Assembly: GCF_900105055.1 (NCBI RefSeq)
Contig: NZ_FNTA01000003.1
Location: 558,001-622,000, forward strand
Direction of reading: 5' to 3'
Length of the DNA stretch: 64,000 nt
Source of the DNA: Amycolatopsis lurida
Lineage (GTDB): Bacteria > Actinomycetota > Actinomycetes > Mycobacteriales > Pseudonocardiaceae
Positions 17,281-25,929 of the stretch are shown here, piece after piece (within the stretch, counting starts at the first letter, position 1; every line of letters begins with the position of its first letter). Position numbers and translations under genes: made by a program. The notes beneath the pieces are model-generated. The model was not told the origin of the DNA and did no database searches. It saw only the letters and a program-made list of their open reading frames with translations.

Positions 17281-18872
17281 TCGCCAAGGACCTCGTCCAC
17301 TCCTACGGTGCCCGCGTCGTCCTCGACGGCGTCAACCTGACCGCTTCGGCAGGACAGCGGCTCGGCCTGGTCGGCGAGAACGGCGTCGGCAAGTCCACGC
17401 TCCTGCGCTTGCTGGCCGGGGTCGAAGAGCCGCAGAGCGGTGAGGTGCTGCGAGGCGACGACCTCGGATTCCTCTTGCAGGAGCTGCCTTTCCCGCTCAC
17501 CGCACGGTTCTCCGACGTCATCGACGACGCGCTCGCCGAGATCCGGCAGGCGTCGGCGAGACTCGACGCACTGACCGCGGCGCTCACCGATCGCCCGGAC
17601 GATGCCGCCGTGCTCGACGAGTACGGCACCGTCCTCGAATGGGCCCAGGCGCACGACCTGTGGGACGCCGACCGGCGGGCCGAGGTCGTGTGCGCGGGTC
17701 TCGGGCTCGCCGGGATCGACCCGGCGCGCGAACTGGGCACACTGTCCGGCGGGCAACGGTCGAGGCTCGGCCTCGCGGCGCTGCTGATCCGGCGGCCGGG
17801 CACGCTCGTCCTGGACGAACCGACGAACCACCTCGACGACGCGGCGATGGAGTTCCTGGAACAGCATCTCGCCTCGCTGACCGGCGTCCTCGTGCTGTCG
17901 TCGCACGATCGCGTGTTCCTCGACGCGGTGTGCACCGACATCGTCGACCTCGACCCGGCACTGGGTGGCCCGACCCGGTACGGCGGCACGTATTCCGACT
18001 ATCTGGACCAGAAACGGGCGGAACGGGCGCGCTGGGAGCAGCGCTACGCCGAGGAACAGGACGAGCTCAAAGAACTGCGCGAATCGGTGGCCGTCACCGC
18101 GCGCAACGTCGCCCACAACCGCCCGCAGCGCGACAACGCCAAAATGCTCTACGACTTCAAGACCGGGAGGGTGCAGAAACAGATCTCACGCCGGGTCCGC
18201 AACGCCCAGCTGCGGCTGGCCGAACTGGAACGCGACCAGGTGCGGAAACCGCCCGCGCCGCTGCGCTTCCAGGGCGAGCTGACCGGCGAGCCCGGAGAGG
18301 GCAAGACGGCGATCTCCGTGCGGGACATCGAGATCGCCGGACGGCTGCGGTTGTCGACCTTGGACGTCACCACGACGTCGAGGCTCCTGATCACCGGCGG
18401 GAACGGCGCCGGGAAGTCGACGCTGCTGTCCGTCCTCGCCGGCTCGCTGACGCCAGACTCCGGCACCGTCCTTTCCGGACGCGGCGTGCGGATCGGCATG
18501 CTGACCCAGGACGTCGCGTTCGCCGAGCCGGAGAAGACCGCGCAGCGGACCTACGCCGAAGCCCTCGGCGAGGACGCTCCCCCGTTGCGCAGCCTGGGTT
18601 TGCTGGCCCCTCGCGATCTCGGAACCCGCGTGGGCGCCTTGTCGGTCGGGCAGCGGCGCCGGCTCGCGCTGGCGTTGCTGATCGCCGACCCGCCAGAGGT
18701 ACTCCTGCTGGACGAGCCGACGAACCACATCTCGCTCACCTTGGCCGAGGAGTTGTTCACCGCGCTCGATTCGGCGCCGGGTGCCGTCGTCATCGCATCG
18801 CATGATCGGTGGCTGCGGCGTGATTGGGCGGGCGAGCACCTCCGCTTGGAGGCCGGACGCGTCGCCGTGTAG
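17265..18872 (+). CDS. ABC-F ATPase, probable ribosomal protection protein
   Basis: 535 residues, two ABC domains and no membrane segments. Site 1: Walker A GENGVGKST (37-45), LSGGQRSR signature, DEPTNHLD. Linker with a charged alpha hairpin (about 250-330; KRAERARWEQRYAEEQDELKEL), the part that reaches the ribosomal E/P site. Site 2: GGNGAGKST, a changed signature LSVGQRRR, and DEPTNHIS. Antibiotic-resistance ABC-F proteins dislodge drugs from the 50S subunit. The MarR partner, operator and possible leader peptides favour an inducible resistance factor over a housekeeping EttA type. Drug class unknown. Confidence 0.9.
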   Translation: MSLSLIAKDLVHSYGARVVLDGVNLTASAGQRLGLVGENGVGKSTLLRLLAGVEEPQSGEVLRGDDLGFLLQELPFPLTARFSDVIDDALAEIRQASARLDALTAALTDRPDDAAVLDEYGTVLEWAQAHDLWDADRRAEVVCAGLGLAGIDPARELGTLSGGQRSRLGLAALLIRRPGTLVLDEPTNHLDDAAMEFLEQHLASLTGVLVLSSHDRVFLDAVCTDIVDLDPALGGPTRYGGTYSDYLDQKRAERARWEQRYAEEQDELKELRESVAVTARNVAHNRPQRDNAKMLYDFKTGRVQKQISRRVRNAQLRLAELERDQVRKPPAPLRFQGELTGEPGEGKTAISVRDIEIAGRLRLSTLDVTTTSRLLITGGNGAGKSTLLSVLAGSLTPDSGTVLSGRGVRIGMLTQDVAFAEPEKTAQRTYAEALGEDAPPLRSLGLLAPRDLGTRVGALSVGQRRRLALALLIADPPEVLLLDEPTNHISLTLAEELFTALDSAPGAVVIASHDRWLRRDWAGEHLRLEAGRVAV

Positions 18873-18882
18873 GGCGTTATAC

Positions 18883-18922
18883 ACAGTGTCCGGGACGGGG
18901 AAGTTCCCGCCCCGGACACTGT
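18883..18922. terminator. hairpin between convergent ABC-F and mshC
   Basis: Arms 18883-18899 and 18906-18922 (ACAGTGTCCGGG.../...CCCGGACACTGT) pair at 16 of 17 positions around a 6-nt loop. Lies 11 nt after the ABC-F stop and 4 nt before the mshC stop; bidirectional terminator. Confidence 0.75.
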
Positions 18923-18925
18923 TCG

Positions 18926-20164
18926 TCAGAGCTCGATGCCGAGCAGCGCGTCGACGGCGTTGCGGATCAGGCCGGGAGCCGCCGGGTCGGTGCCGGAGCG
19001 GGTCAGCGCCTGCTCGGCCCAGGCGTCGACGGCCGCGAGCGCCTTGGGCGTGTCGAGGTCGTCGGTGAGGTGATCACGCAAACGCGCGACCGTGTCCTCC
19101 GCCGCCGGGCCGTCGCCGAGGGAGACGGCTTCGCGCCAGCGCGCGAGGCGTGTCTCGGCGTCCGCTTGCAGTTGCGCGGTCCACGGACGGTCCTCGCGGT
19201 AGCGGCCGGCGAACAGCGCGAGCCGGATCACGCCCGGGTCGACCTTGTCGGCACGCAGCCGCGAAACGAACACCAGGTTCCCGCGCGACTTCGACATCTT
19301 CTCGCCGTCGAGGCCGATCATCCCGGCGTGCACGTAGTGCCGCGCGAACGGCCTGTCCCCCGCGACCGCCTCCGCGTGCGCGGCGCTGTACTCGTGGTGG
19401 GGGAAGATCAGGTCGGAGCCGCCGCCCTGGACGTCGAAGCCGAGGCCGAGCCGGTTGACCGCGATCGCGCTGCACTCGATGTGCCAGCCCGGCCGCCCCG
19501 CGCCGAGTTCGGACTCCCACGACGGCTCACCCGGCCGCGCCATCCGCCACAGCAACGCGTCCAGCGGGTGCCGCTTGCCGGGACGGTCCGGGTCGCCGCC
19601 GCGTTCGGCGAAGAACTTCGCCATGGTCTCGGCGTCGTAGTTCGACTCCGAACCGAAATGCCCGGTCGCGTTGTGCTCGAAGTAGATGTCCGGGTACTCC
19701 GCGTCGTCCGCGCGGTAGGCGCTGCCGTTGGCCACCAGCTTGGCGATGACCTCGACGATCTCCGGGATGCTCTCGACCGCGCCGACGAACTGCCGCGGCG
19801 GCAGCACCCGCAACGCGGTCATGTCCTCGCGGAACAGCGCGGTCTCGCGCATGCCGAGGACGATCCAGTCGTCCTTGTCCCGTTCGGCGCGCTCCAACAA
19901 GGGCTCGTCGATGTCCGTCACGTTCTGCACGTAGTGGACGTCGTGCCCGGCGTCCCGCCACAAGCGGTTCACCAGGTCGAATGTCAGGTACGTGGCGGCA
20001 TGCCCCAAATGGGTGGCGTCGTACGGCGTGATGCCGCAGACGTACATCCGGGCGGTCGACCCGGGCGCCGTGGGGCGGATCTGCCCCGTCGCCGTGTCGT
20101 GGAGCCGCAGCGGACGGGGGGTGCCGGGGATACGGGGCACGTCGACCGATGACCAAGTCTGCAT
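18926..20164 (-). CDS. mshC: L-cysteine:GlcN-Ins ligase (mycothiol synthesis)
   Basis: ATP-dependent ligase that joins cysteine to 1D-myo-inosityl-2-amino-2-deoxyglucopyranoside, the third step to mycothiol. 412 residues, a cysteinyl-tRNA synthetase relative: Zn/substrate Cys43 in [15 protein letters not shown] (HIGH-like, 52-56), [19 protein letters not shown], and KMSKS near 290. The short C-terminus without an anticodon-binding domain and the [13 protein letters not shown] signature distinguish MshC from CysS. A TACAGT 6 nt before the ATG suggests a leaderless mRNA. Key gene for the main thiol of actinobacteria. Confidence 0.95.
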   Translation of the reverse strand: MQTWSSVDVPRIPGTPRPLRLHDTATGQIRPTAPGSTARMYVCGITPYDATHLGHAATYLTFDLVNRLWRDAGHDVHYVQNVTDIDEPLLERAERDKDDWIVLGMRETALFREDMTALRVLPPRQFVGAVESIPEIVEVIAKLVANGSAYRADDAEYPDIYFEHNATGHFGSESNYDAETMAKFFAERGGDPDRPGKRHPLDALLWRMARPGEPSWESELGAGRPGWHIECSAIAVNRLGLGFDVQGGGSDLIFPHHEYSAAHAEAVAGDRPFARHYVHAGMIGLDGEKMSKSRGNLVFVSRLRADKVDPGVIRLALFAGRYREDRPWTAQLQADAETRLARWREAVSLGDGPAAEDTVARLRDHLTDDLDTPKALAAVDAWAEQALTRSGTDPAAPGLIRNAVDALLGIEL

Positions 20165-20170
20165 ACTCCG

Positions 20171-20176
20171 ACTGTA
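20171..20176 (-). promoter_or_regulatory. -10 element for leaderless mshC mRNA
   Basis: TACAGT, 6 nt before the ATG at 20164; no ribosome binding site. Confidence 0.55.
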
Positions 20177-20238
20177 AGCGGAGCCGCCACGCCGTTCCCG
20201 TCCGGTGGGAGCCGGACACGGCCGGAGTAACCGATTCG

Positions 20239-21003
20239 CTATCCCGTGACCCGTTCGGCGTTGGCGTGGACGGCGTCGCGGATGTACTCGCCGAGGCCCG
20301 GTCGCTGGTCCGGCTCACGCACCAGGAAGCCGAGCTGGACCGGCTCGGTCGCGTACAGCTTGGCGAGCTCGCGGTGCGTCGCGAGGTCGCAGTCCCCCAT
20401 GAACGCCGCGAGCATCCGGCGATGCTCCTCGGCGAGTTCCATCGCCTCACGGCCGACGGCGGGCGCGCCGGAGTCGAAGAGGGCGAGAAGCCGCCGTACC
20501 CAGTCCTCCCGGAGCTTCTCCGCCTCGATCCATTCCTGCTTGGACCGCGGGACGGCCGCCGCCCGCCAGTGCGGGGTGTCACCCCACCGGCGGACGGCCT
20601 CCTCCGCGTAGCCCTCCGGCTCACGGAACTCGCCGAAGACCTCGAACCGCTCCTCCGCGGTCAGCGCGGCGCCGGCCTCCTTCGCCGCGATCACCCGCTC
20701 GACGGTTTCGGCCATCCGGGTCAGCTCGCCGATCCGGTCGGCGAGCAGCGCCCGCTGGCGCCGAAGATGCTCCATCGCGTCGACCGCCGGGTCGTCGATC
20801 ACCTTCGCGATCGTCTCGAGGCCGAACCCGAGTTCGCGATAGAACAGGACACGCTGCAGGCGGTCGAGGTCGTCGTCGCTGTAGCTCCGGTAGCCCGCCG
20901 CCGTCCGCCCGCTCGGGCTCAACAGCCCGATCTCGTCGTAGTGATGCAGCGTGCGCACGGTGACCCCCGACAGCGCCGCGACCTTTCCGACCGAGTACCC
21001 CAT
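20239..21003 (-). CDS. MerR-family regulator with TipAS-like drug-binding domain
   Basis: 254 residues. N-terminal MerR wHTH ([28 protein letters not shown]), a long dimer helix (about 75-115), then a C-terminal domain (about 130-254) with the helical TipAS pattern, including [17 protein letters not shown] and [16 protein letters not shown]. TipAL binds thiopeptides covalently through a Cys in this area; Cys in MGDC is a candidate but alignment was not run. It may sense a peptide or other drug. A TAGGCT 6 nt upstream of the ATG predicts a leaderless mRNA; it also lies only 19 nt after the VWA gene. Confidence 0.88.
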   Translation of the reverse strand: MGYSVGKVAALSGVTVRTLHHYDEIGLLSPSGRTAAGYRSYSDDDLDRLQRVLFYRELGFGLETIAKVIDDPAVDAMEHLRRQRALLADRIGELTRMAETVERVIAAKEAGAALTAEERFEVFGEFREPEGYAEEAVRRWGDTPHWRAAAVPRSKQEWIEAEKLREDWVRRLLALFDSGAPAVGREAMELAEEHRRMLAAFMGDCDLATHRELAKLYATEPVQLGFLVREPDQRPGLGEYIRDAVHANAERVTG

Positions 21004-21009
21004 CGGGCC

Positions 21010-21015
21010 AGCCTA
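21010..21015 (-). promoter_or_regulatory. -10 element for leaderless merR mRNA
   Basis: TAGGCT, 6 nt before the ATG at 21003. Confidence 0.55.
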
Positions 21016-21022
21016 AGCGAGT

Positions 21023-22981
21023 TCAGCGTTTCCTGGTCCGTAGGTAGTCGCCGACCACGGCGGCGCCGAGCCCGTCCAGATCCGGAGCGACGACCCGGCC
21101 GCCAGAGCGGCGCGCGATGACGTCGACGAACTCCGTCAGGCGCGGATCGTCCCCGAGCCGGAACACCGTCACCGAGGCGCCCAGCTTCGCCATCCTGTCC
21201 ACTTCGGACAGGGTTTTGAGCAGGGTCCTCGGCCGCGGCGGATAGTCGAACTCGGCCGTGCCGTCGGGTTCCAGATGCGCCGTCGGTTCGCCGTCGGTGA
21301 CCATCAGGACCACCGGCTGCGCGTCGGGGTGCCGCCGCAGATGCCGTCCGGCCAGGAGCAGCGCGTGGTGGGCGTTGGTGCCCTGTTCCCAAGCGCCCTC
21401 CAGGCCGACCAGCTCCGCCAACTCGACCGACGTCGCGTACCGGCCGAAGGTGATCAGCTGGAGCGCGTCGTTGCGGAACCGGGTGCTGATCAGCTGGTGC
21501 AACGCGAGTGCCGTCCGCTTCATCGGCAGCCAGCGGCCCTCCTGCACCATCGACCACGACGTGTCCACGAGCAGCGCCACCGCCGCGCGCGACCGATGTT
21601 CGGTCTCGACCACCTCGACGTCGGAGACGTCCATCCGGACCCGCCGCTCGCCCACCGAAACCGAACGCAGGACCGAGTTGCGGACCGTCCTGGAGACGTC
21701 CCACGGCTGCATGTCCCCGAACCGCCACGGCCTGGTGGCGCCGGTCGGCTCGCCCGCGGCTCCGGCGGACTCCGTCTCCCGTTGGCCGGTCTTGCCGCGC
21801 AACGCGTTCACGACGTCGGCGAGCGCCGTCTCCCCCAGCCGCCGCAATGCCTTGGGCGACAACCGGAGCGTGCCATCGGGAGCACGTTCGAAGAGACCCT
21901 GGCGCCGGAGTTCGCGTTCCAGTTCGGACAACCGTCGCGCGTCCACACCGGCGTCCGGGCCCAGCTGCCGTTCGAGCGCCTCGACGTCGATGTCCTCCAG
22001 CCTAGCGCCGGGATAGGACTGGCCGAGCTGTTCGGCCAGCGCGTCCAGTTCGGCGAGATCGGACATCGCCCGGGCGCCCTCGCCGAGGCCCAGTGGGTCG
22101 TTGCCCCGGAACCGTTCCGACGACGTCCAGTCCTCGCCCGGCCGCAGTGCTCGCAACTGGGCGTCCAAAGTGGACAGCTGCTGCGCGAGCCGGGGGTCGC
22201 CGAACGCCTGCTGCGAAAGTTCGGCCAGCTCGGCCCGCTGTTCCGGCGTCATCGAGTTGAGCATCCGCTGCGCGGCCGCGGCGCGGGCGGCGAGAACGTC
22301 GATCAGCTCCTCGACGTTCTTCGGATTCTCCGGGAAGAACTCGCCGTGCTCACGCATGAACTCCGCGAACCGCTCCGGGACGTCCTCGCGGCCTTGCGCG
22401 TGCGCGGCCAGGAGCTCGTTGAGGTCGGCGAGCATCCGGTTCGCCCGCTCGGCCTCTTCCGGCCCGGCGTTCCGCAGCGCCTCCTTCATTCCCTCGAAAC
22501 GGGAATCCAGCAGCTCACGGCCGAGCAGATCACGGATCTTCTCGTAGTTCTCCCGGCCTTCCCGCGAGCGCCAGTCGTACTCGGCGAGCTCGCGCACGGC
22601 CGCCGCCGTCCCCGGCGGCAACGCGTCCAGTTGTGCCTCACGGAAGCGGGCGTCGTCGTCCGGATCAGGGAACAGCTCGCGCCGTTCGGCCTCCAGCGCC
22701 TGGTCGAGCAGCCGCTGGACCTCCTGGAGCGTGCCGTCGAGCCGGTGCCGCCGCTGGATCTCCGACCGGCGCTGCCAGAGCCGCCGGGTCAATTCGTCGA
22801 GCCCGGCGGTGCGCGGGGTGCCGCGCCGCAGCAGTTCTTCCAGCGCGGACCGGGGCGAGGCACCCGCCATGACGTCGCGGCCGATCTCGTCGAGCGCGTC
22901 ACGCAGGTCCGCCGGCGGTGCCAGCGGATCCGGGCCGTTGTCCCAGGGCCCGTACGAATAACCTTCCGGGAGAAAACTCAT
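21023..22981 (-). CDS. VWA-domain protein paired with AAA ATPase
   Basis: 652 residues from ATG 22981 (MSFLPEGYSYGPWDNG); the much longer open frame upstream is antisense-type noise. The first 430 residues are charged and helical. The C-terminal von Willebrand A domain (about 450-640) has an intact MIDAS start DTSWSM, a conserved Thr and VTDGEP. Its start overlaps the stop of the ATPase gene (ATGA). Such AAA/VWA pairs resemble Mg-chelatase I and D subunits but here act, as far as known, as chaperone-like modules, not in chlorophyll synthesis. I recall a similar mycobacterial pair (Rv0958-Rv0959). Client unknown. Confidence 0.88.
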   Translation of the reverse strand: MSFLPEGYSYGPWDNGPDPLAPPADLRDALDEIGRDVMAGASPRSALEELLRRGTPRTAGLDELTRRLWQRRSEIQRRHRLDGTLQEVQRLLDQALEAERRELFPDPDDDARFREAQLDALPPGTAAAVRELAEYDWRSREGRENYEKIRDLLGRELLDSRFEGMKEALRNAGPEEAERANRMLADLNELLAAHAQGREDVPERFAEFMREHGEFFPENPKNVEELIDVLAARAAAAQRMLNSMTPEQRAELAELSQQAFGDPRLAQQLSTLDAQLRALRPGEDWTSSERFRGNDPLGLGEGARAMSDLAELDALAEQLGQSYPGARLEDIDVEALERQLGPDAGVDARRLSELERELRRQGLFERAPDGTLRLSPKALRRLGETALADVVNALRGKTGQRETESAGAAGEPTGATRPWRFGDMQPWDVSRTVRNSVLRSVSVGERRVRMDVSDVEVVETEHRSRAAVALLVDTSWSMVQEGRWLPMKRTALALHQLISTRFRNDALQLITFGRYATSVELAELVGLEGAWEQGTNAHHALLLAGRHLRRHPDAQPVVLMVTDGEPTAHLEPDGTAEFDYPPRPRTLLKTLSEVDRMAKLGASVTVFRLGDDPRLTEFVDVIARRSGGRVVAPDLDGLGAAVVGDYLRTRKR

Positions 22982-24375
22982 CGGCCGTAGACGGTCGTCG
23001 AGTCGTCGGAGTCCTTGGCGAGTTTCCTCGACAGGAACAGGGATTCCAGCGCCAGTTCGACCGCGGCCGCGATCCGCCCCGCCGGTTCGTCCGGGCCGAC
23101 GCCCGCCCGCGCGGCGACGTCGTGAAGTACGGGCAATTCGGGCAATGCGGCGAGGACGTCCTTGCCGGGTACGCGTTCTCCCGTGGACACCAGATGCCCG
23201 GATTCGACGGCGTCGGCCAGTGGCAGCAGGTCCAGTCCGGCGAACCGCGAGCGGGCCGTCTCCGCGACCGCCCGGCGCAGCAGGTGCACGAGATGCTCGG
23301 TCTCGCGCCCCTCCTCCCCCGGCTCGAATTCGAGCTTGCCGCGCAGGACGCCGGGGACCGCGTCGAGGTCGACCGGGCGGGCCACGGCGGGTTCCTCCCC
23401 GGTCAGCGCGGACCGGCGCAGTGCGGCCGCACCGACCGTCTCCGCCGCGGCGACGGCGAACCGGGCCGAGACGCCCGACCGCTGGTCGATCACCGGCGAT
23501 TCGCGGAGGTTCCGCACGAACCGGGCCAGCACCTCCAGCAGCGGCTCGCCGACCTCGGCGACCAGATGCGCCTCCTGCCGGACGACGGCGATCTCCGACT
23601 CGACGTCGAGCGGGTAGTGCGTGCGGATCTCGGCGCCGAACCGGTCCTTGAGCGGGGTGATGATGCGGCCGCGGTTGGTGTAGTCCTCCGGGTTGGCCGT
23701 CGCCACCAGCAGTACGTCCAGCGGGAGGCGAAGCGTGTAGCCGCGCACCTGGATGTCGCGTTCCTCCATGACGTTGAGCAGTGCGACCTGGATGCGCTCG
23801 GCGAGGTCCGGCAGCTCGTTGATCGCCACGATGCCGCGGTGGGCGCGCGGGACGAGTCCGAAGTGGATGGTCTCGGGATCGCCGAGGCTGCGGCCTTCCG
23901 CGACCTTCACCGGATCGACGTCGCCGATCAGGTCGCCGACCGAAGTGTCCGGTGTGGCCAGTTTTTCCGTGTACCGCTCGTCGCGGTGACGCCAGGTCAC
24001 CGGCAGCGCGGCGCCGAGCTCGGCGGCGCGGCGGCGCGATTCCGGGGTGATCGGGTCGAGCGGATGCTCGGCCAGCTCGGCACCCTCGATGACGGGCGTC
24101 CATTCGTCGAGAAGCCCCGCGAGGGTGCGCAGCAGCCGGGTCTTGCCCTGGCCTCGTTCGCCGAGGAGGACGACGTCGTGCCCGGCCAGCAGCGCGCGTT
24201 CGAGTTGCGGCAGCACGGTGCGCGAGAACCCGACGATCCCGGGCCAGGCGTCTTCCCCCGCACGGAGCTTGGCAAGCAGGTTGTCGTGCAGTTCTTGACT
24301 GATCGACCGCGGCAGGTGACCCGCCGCGCGAAGGTCCCCGGCGGTCCGGGGCAGGTTTGCGGGAACATCGTTCAC
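22978..24375 (-). CDS. AAA+ ATPase of the Mg-chelatase/MoxR type
   Basis: 465 residues from GTG 24375. Walker A GERGQGKT (about 72-79), Walker B GIVAINELPDL, sensor 1 VATANPEDYTN, arginine-finger region ITPLKDRFGAEI. This is a helix-2-insert AAA+ ATPase like BchI. It is expected to form a hexamer and power the coupled VWA partner. A TAGCGT 7 nt upstream of the GTG predicts a leaderless start. Divergent from an unknown gene. Confidence 0.9.
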   Translation of the reverse strand: MNDVPANLPRTAGDLRAAGHLPRSISQELHDNLLAKLRAGEDAWPGIVGFSRTVLPQLERALLAGHDVVLLGERGQGKTRLLRTLAGLLDEWTPVIEGAELAEHPLDPITPESRRRAAELGAALPVTWRHRDERYTEKLATPDTSVGDLIGDVDPVKVAEGRSLGDPETIHFGLVPRAHRGIVAINELPDLAERIQVALLNVMEERDIQVRGYTLRLPLDVLLVATANPEDYTNRGRIITPLKDRFGAEIRTHYPLDVESEIAVVRQEAHLVAEVGEPLLEVLARFVRNLRESPVIDQRSGVSARFAVAAAETVGAAALRRSALTGEEPAVARPVDLDAVPGVLRGKLEFEPGEEGRETEHLVHLLRRAVAETARSRFAGLDLLPLADAVESGHLVSTGERVPGKDVLAALPELPVLHDVAARAGVGPDEPAGRIAAAVELALESLFLSRKLAKDSDDSTTVYGR

Positions 24376-24382
24376 CCGTTCG

Positions 24383-24388
24383 ACGCTA
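24383..24388 (-). promoter_or_regulatory. -10 element for leaderless AAA ATPase mRNA
   Basis: TAGCGT, 7 nt before the GTG at 24375. Confidence 0.45.
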
Positions 24389-24493
24389 CGTCGCGAGTCT
24401 GGCCCTGTCGACGTGAAGCAACTCCAGCTCCGGTGATCGCGAACGGCAAGCCGGGGTTAACCCTCCCATAGCCGGGTTTCGCCGGAACACGAC

Positions 24494-24499
24494 TAAAAT
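24494..24499 (+). promoter_or_regulatory. -10 element for leaderless mRNA of the unknown gene
   Basis: TAAAAT, 7 nt before the GTG at 24507; the most AT-rich hexamer in its surroundings. Confidence 0.5.
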
Positions 24500-24506
24500 C
24501 AATCCA

Positions 24507-25304
24507 GTGTGCCGTCCTAGTGCGACCCTCGCGGTCTGGTCTTCGGCGTGGCTGAACGGAGCCGCCGCCTCCGACGACGTCCTTGACGCCCTGCAGGTCT
24601 GGGGCGAAGCCCACGACTTCGTCGCCGCGGACGCGGCGGCCGCCGAAGCGTTCGACCTGCCGCTCGCGTTCAACCGGGCGGCGACCCCGGTCCAGCTGCT
24701 GCTCGCTCTGCGCGGGCAGGGCGCCAAGAGCATGCAGCTGCTGCTTCCGGTACCCGGCGACGTCCGCGGCCTGGGCGGCGGCGGGCCGTTCACCGAGGCC
24801 GCGCTGCGGATCGGCGAGGCCGTCCTGCTGCCGGACCTCGGTTACGGCGTGGTCCCCGAGGCGATCGCCGAAGGGCTCATGCGGTGGACGGTGTACTCGG
24901 TGCCCATGCCGGGTGTCCTCGAGTACCGCCCGCTGGGCGAGGCCGAACACGGCCTGACCGACGCGATCCGCGCGAGCGCGGGCGCGTTGCAGGCGCTGGA
25001 CGTCGCCAGCGAGCGGCCAGGGGTGCGGGCGGAACTCTCGGCGCGGCTCCGGGCCGCCACCGACGCGCCGTGGCCCGCCGGGATGCCCAGCCGAGCGCTG
25101 CGAGTGCTCCAGCGTTCCCAGGAGATCGCGGCGATCCTCGCTATCGCCGAATCCGACGATCCGGGCGGCGCGCTCTCTTCGTCGGCGGCGCTCCGGCGGG
25201 CGGACGCGTTGCGGCCGCTGACCGAAGCGGTCCGCAACGCCCGGTACGCGGCGATCAACGAAGCGGTGCGAGTGTTCGCCGAGCAGGCGGACAGGCACCC
25301 GTAG
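24507..25304 (+). CDS. conserved-looking protein of unknown function
   Basis: 265 residues from GTG. I do not recognise the family. It looks real: strong GC third-position bias, no low complexity, and a predicted leaderless promoter. It is soluble, with alternating helices and strands; notable segments are WSSAWLNGAAASDDVLDALQ near the start, TPVQLLLALRGQGAKSMQLLLPVPGD, and GPFTEAALRIGEAVLLPDLGYGVVPE. The second half (about 165-265) is helical. It ends 4 nt from the stop of a convergent membrane-protein gene. Could be a small-molecule-binding protein, but nothing fixes this. Confidence 0.75.
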   Translation: MCRPSATLAVWSSAWLNGAAASDDVLDALQVWGEAHDFVAADAAAAEAFDLPLAFNRAATPVQLLLALRGQGAKSMQLLLPVPGDVRGLGGGGPFTEAALRIGEAVLLPDLGYGVVPEAIAEGLMRWTVYSVPMPGVLEYRPLGEAEHGLTDAIRASAGALQALDVASERPGVRAELSARLRAATDAPWPAGMPSRALRVLQRSQEIAAILAIAESDDPGGALSSSAALRRADALRPLTEAVRNARYAAINEAVRVFAEQADRHP

Positions 25305-25308
25305 GTCG

Positions 25309-25929
25309 CTACGTGGCCACCGTGTGCTTTTTCAGGACTTTCTCGGCATAACGGACGGACCACAGCGAAAGCCCGCCGATGACGGCGAGGAGCAGCACCA
25401 CGCTGAGCGCGTTCATCACGTCGGCCGACAGGGTGTAGACCAGCGGCACCCGGATCGCGGCCTCCAGCAGCAGCGCCACGCCCCACACCGCCGACATCAG
25501 GGTGAACGCCCGCCGGAAACCGGGGACCTCGTCGCTCAACCGGTCGATCTCCGCGCGTTTCGCCGCGTTGGAGCCGGCCCGAACGGCGACGAGCACCATG
25601 GGTGTACGGCTGAAGCAGCTGAGCAGCAGAACGATCGCGGCGGTCGCGGTGGCGAAGGATTCCTTCAACAACAGGAATTTCGCGTCCCCGGTGACCAGCG
25701 ATAGCACCAGGCCGACGCCGAGCACACCGGCCAGCAACGCGGCGAACCCGTCGAAGGCCCGGTCCCGGACGGCGACCCACGTGATCCGGGCCGCCGCCAC
25801 CCCCGCCCCGGCCAGCAGCGAGACCTGCTCGCTCTGCCCGGCGAGCCGGAGCCCGTAGTAGGCGGCCAGCGGGAGCGCGACGTCCCAGAGCAGCAAGGAC
25901 AACGTGGGGTTCTTGCCGCGCGCGCTCAC
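25309..25929 (-). CDS. VC0807-family integral membrane protein
   Basis: 206 residues from the GTG at 25929, which overlaps the hydrolase stop by 4 nt (GTGA). About six membrane helices: LLLWDVALPLAAYYGLRL, VSLLAGAGVAAARITWVAV, AALLAGVLGVGLVLSLV, a middle pair, and ALSVVLLLAVIGGLSLW near the end. The layout and the FLLLKESFATATAAIVLLLS stretch fit the VC0807 group of unknown function. It is translationally coupled to the alpha/beta hydrolase and so belongs to the TetR-controlled unit. Confidence 0.8.
   Translation of the reverse strand: MSARGKNPTLSLLLWDVALPLAAYYGLRLAGQSEQVSLLAGAGVAAARITWVAVRDRAFDGFAALLAGVLGVGLVLSLVTGDAKFLLLKESFATATAAIVLLLSCFSRTPMVLVAVRAGSNAAKRAEIDRLSDEVPGFRRAFTLMSAVWGVALLLEAAIRVPLVYTLSADVMNALSVVLLLAVIGGLSLWSVRYAEKVLKKHTVAT

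Noticed and set aside
22982..24103. Upstream extension of the VWA gene frame (about 375 codons)
   Set aside because: It lies opposite in phase to the AAA ATPase gene; Arg/Pro/Gly-rich with no fold. The true start is the ATG overlapping the ATPase stop.
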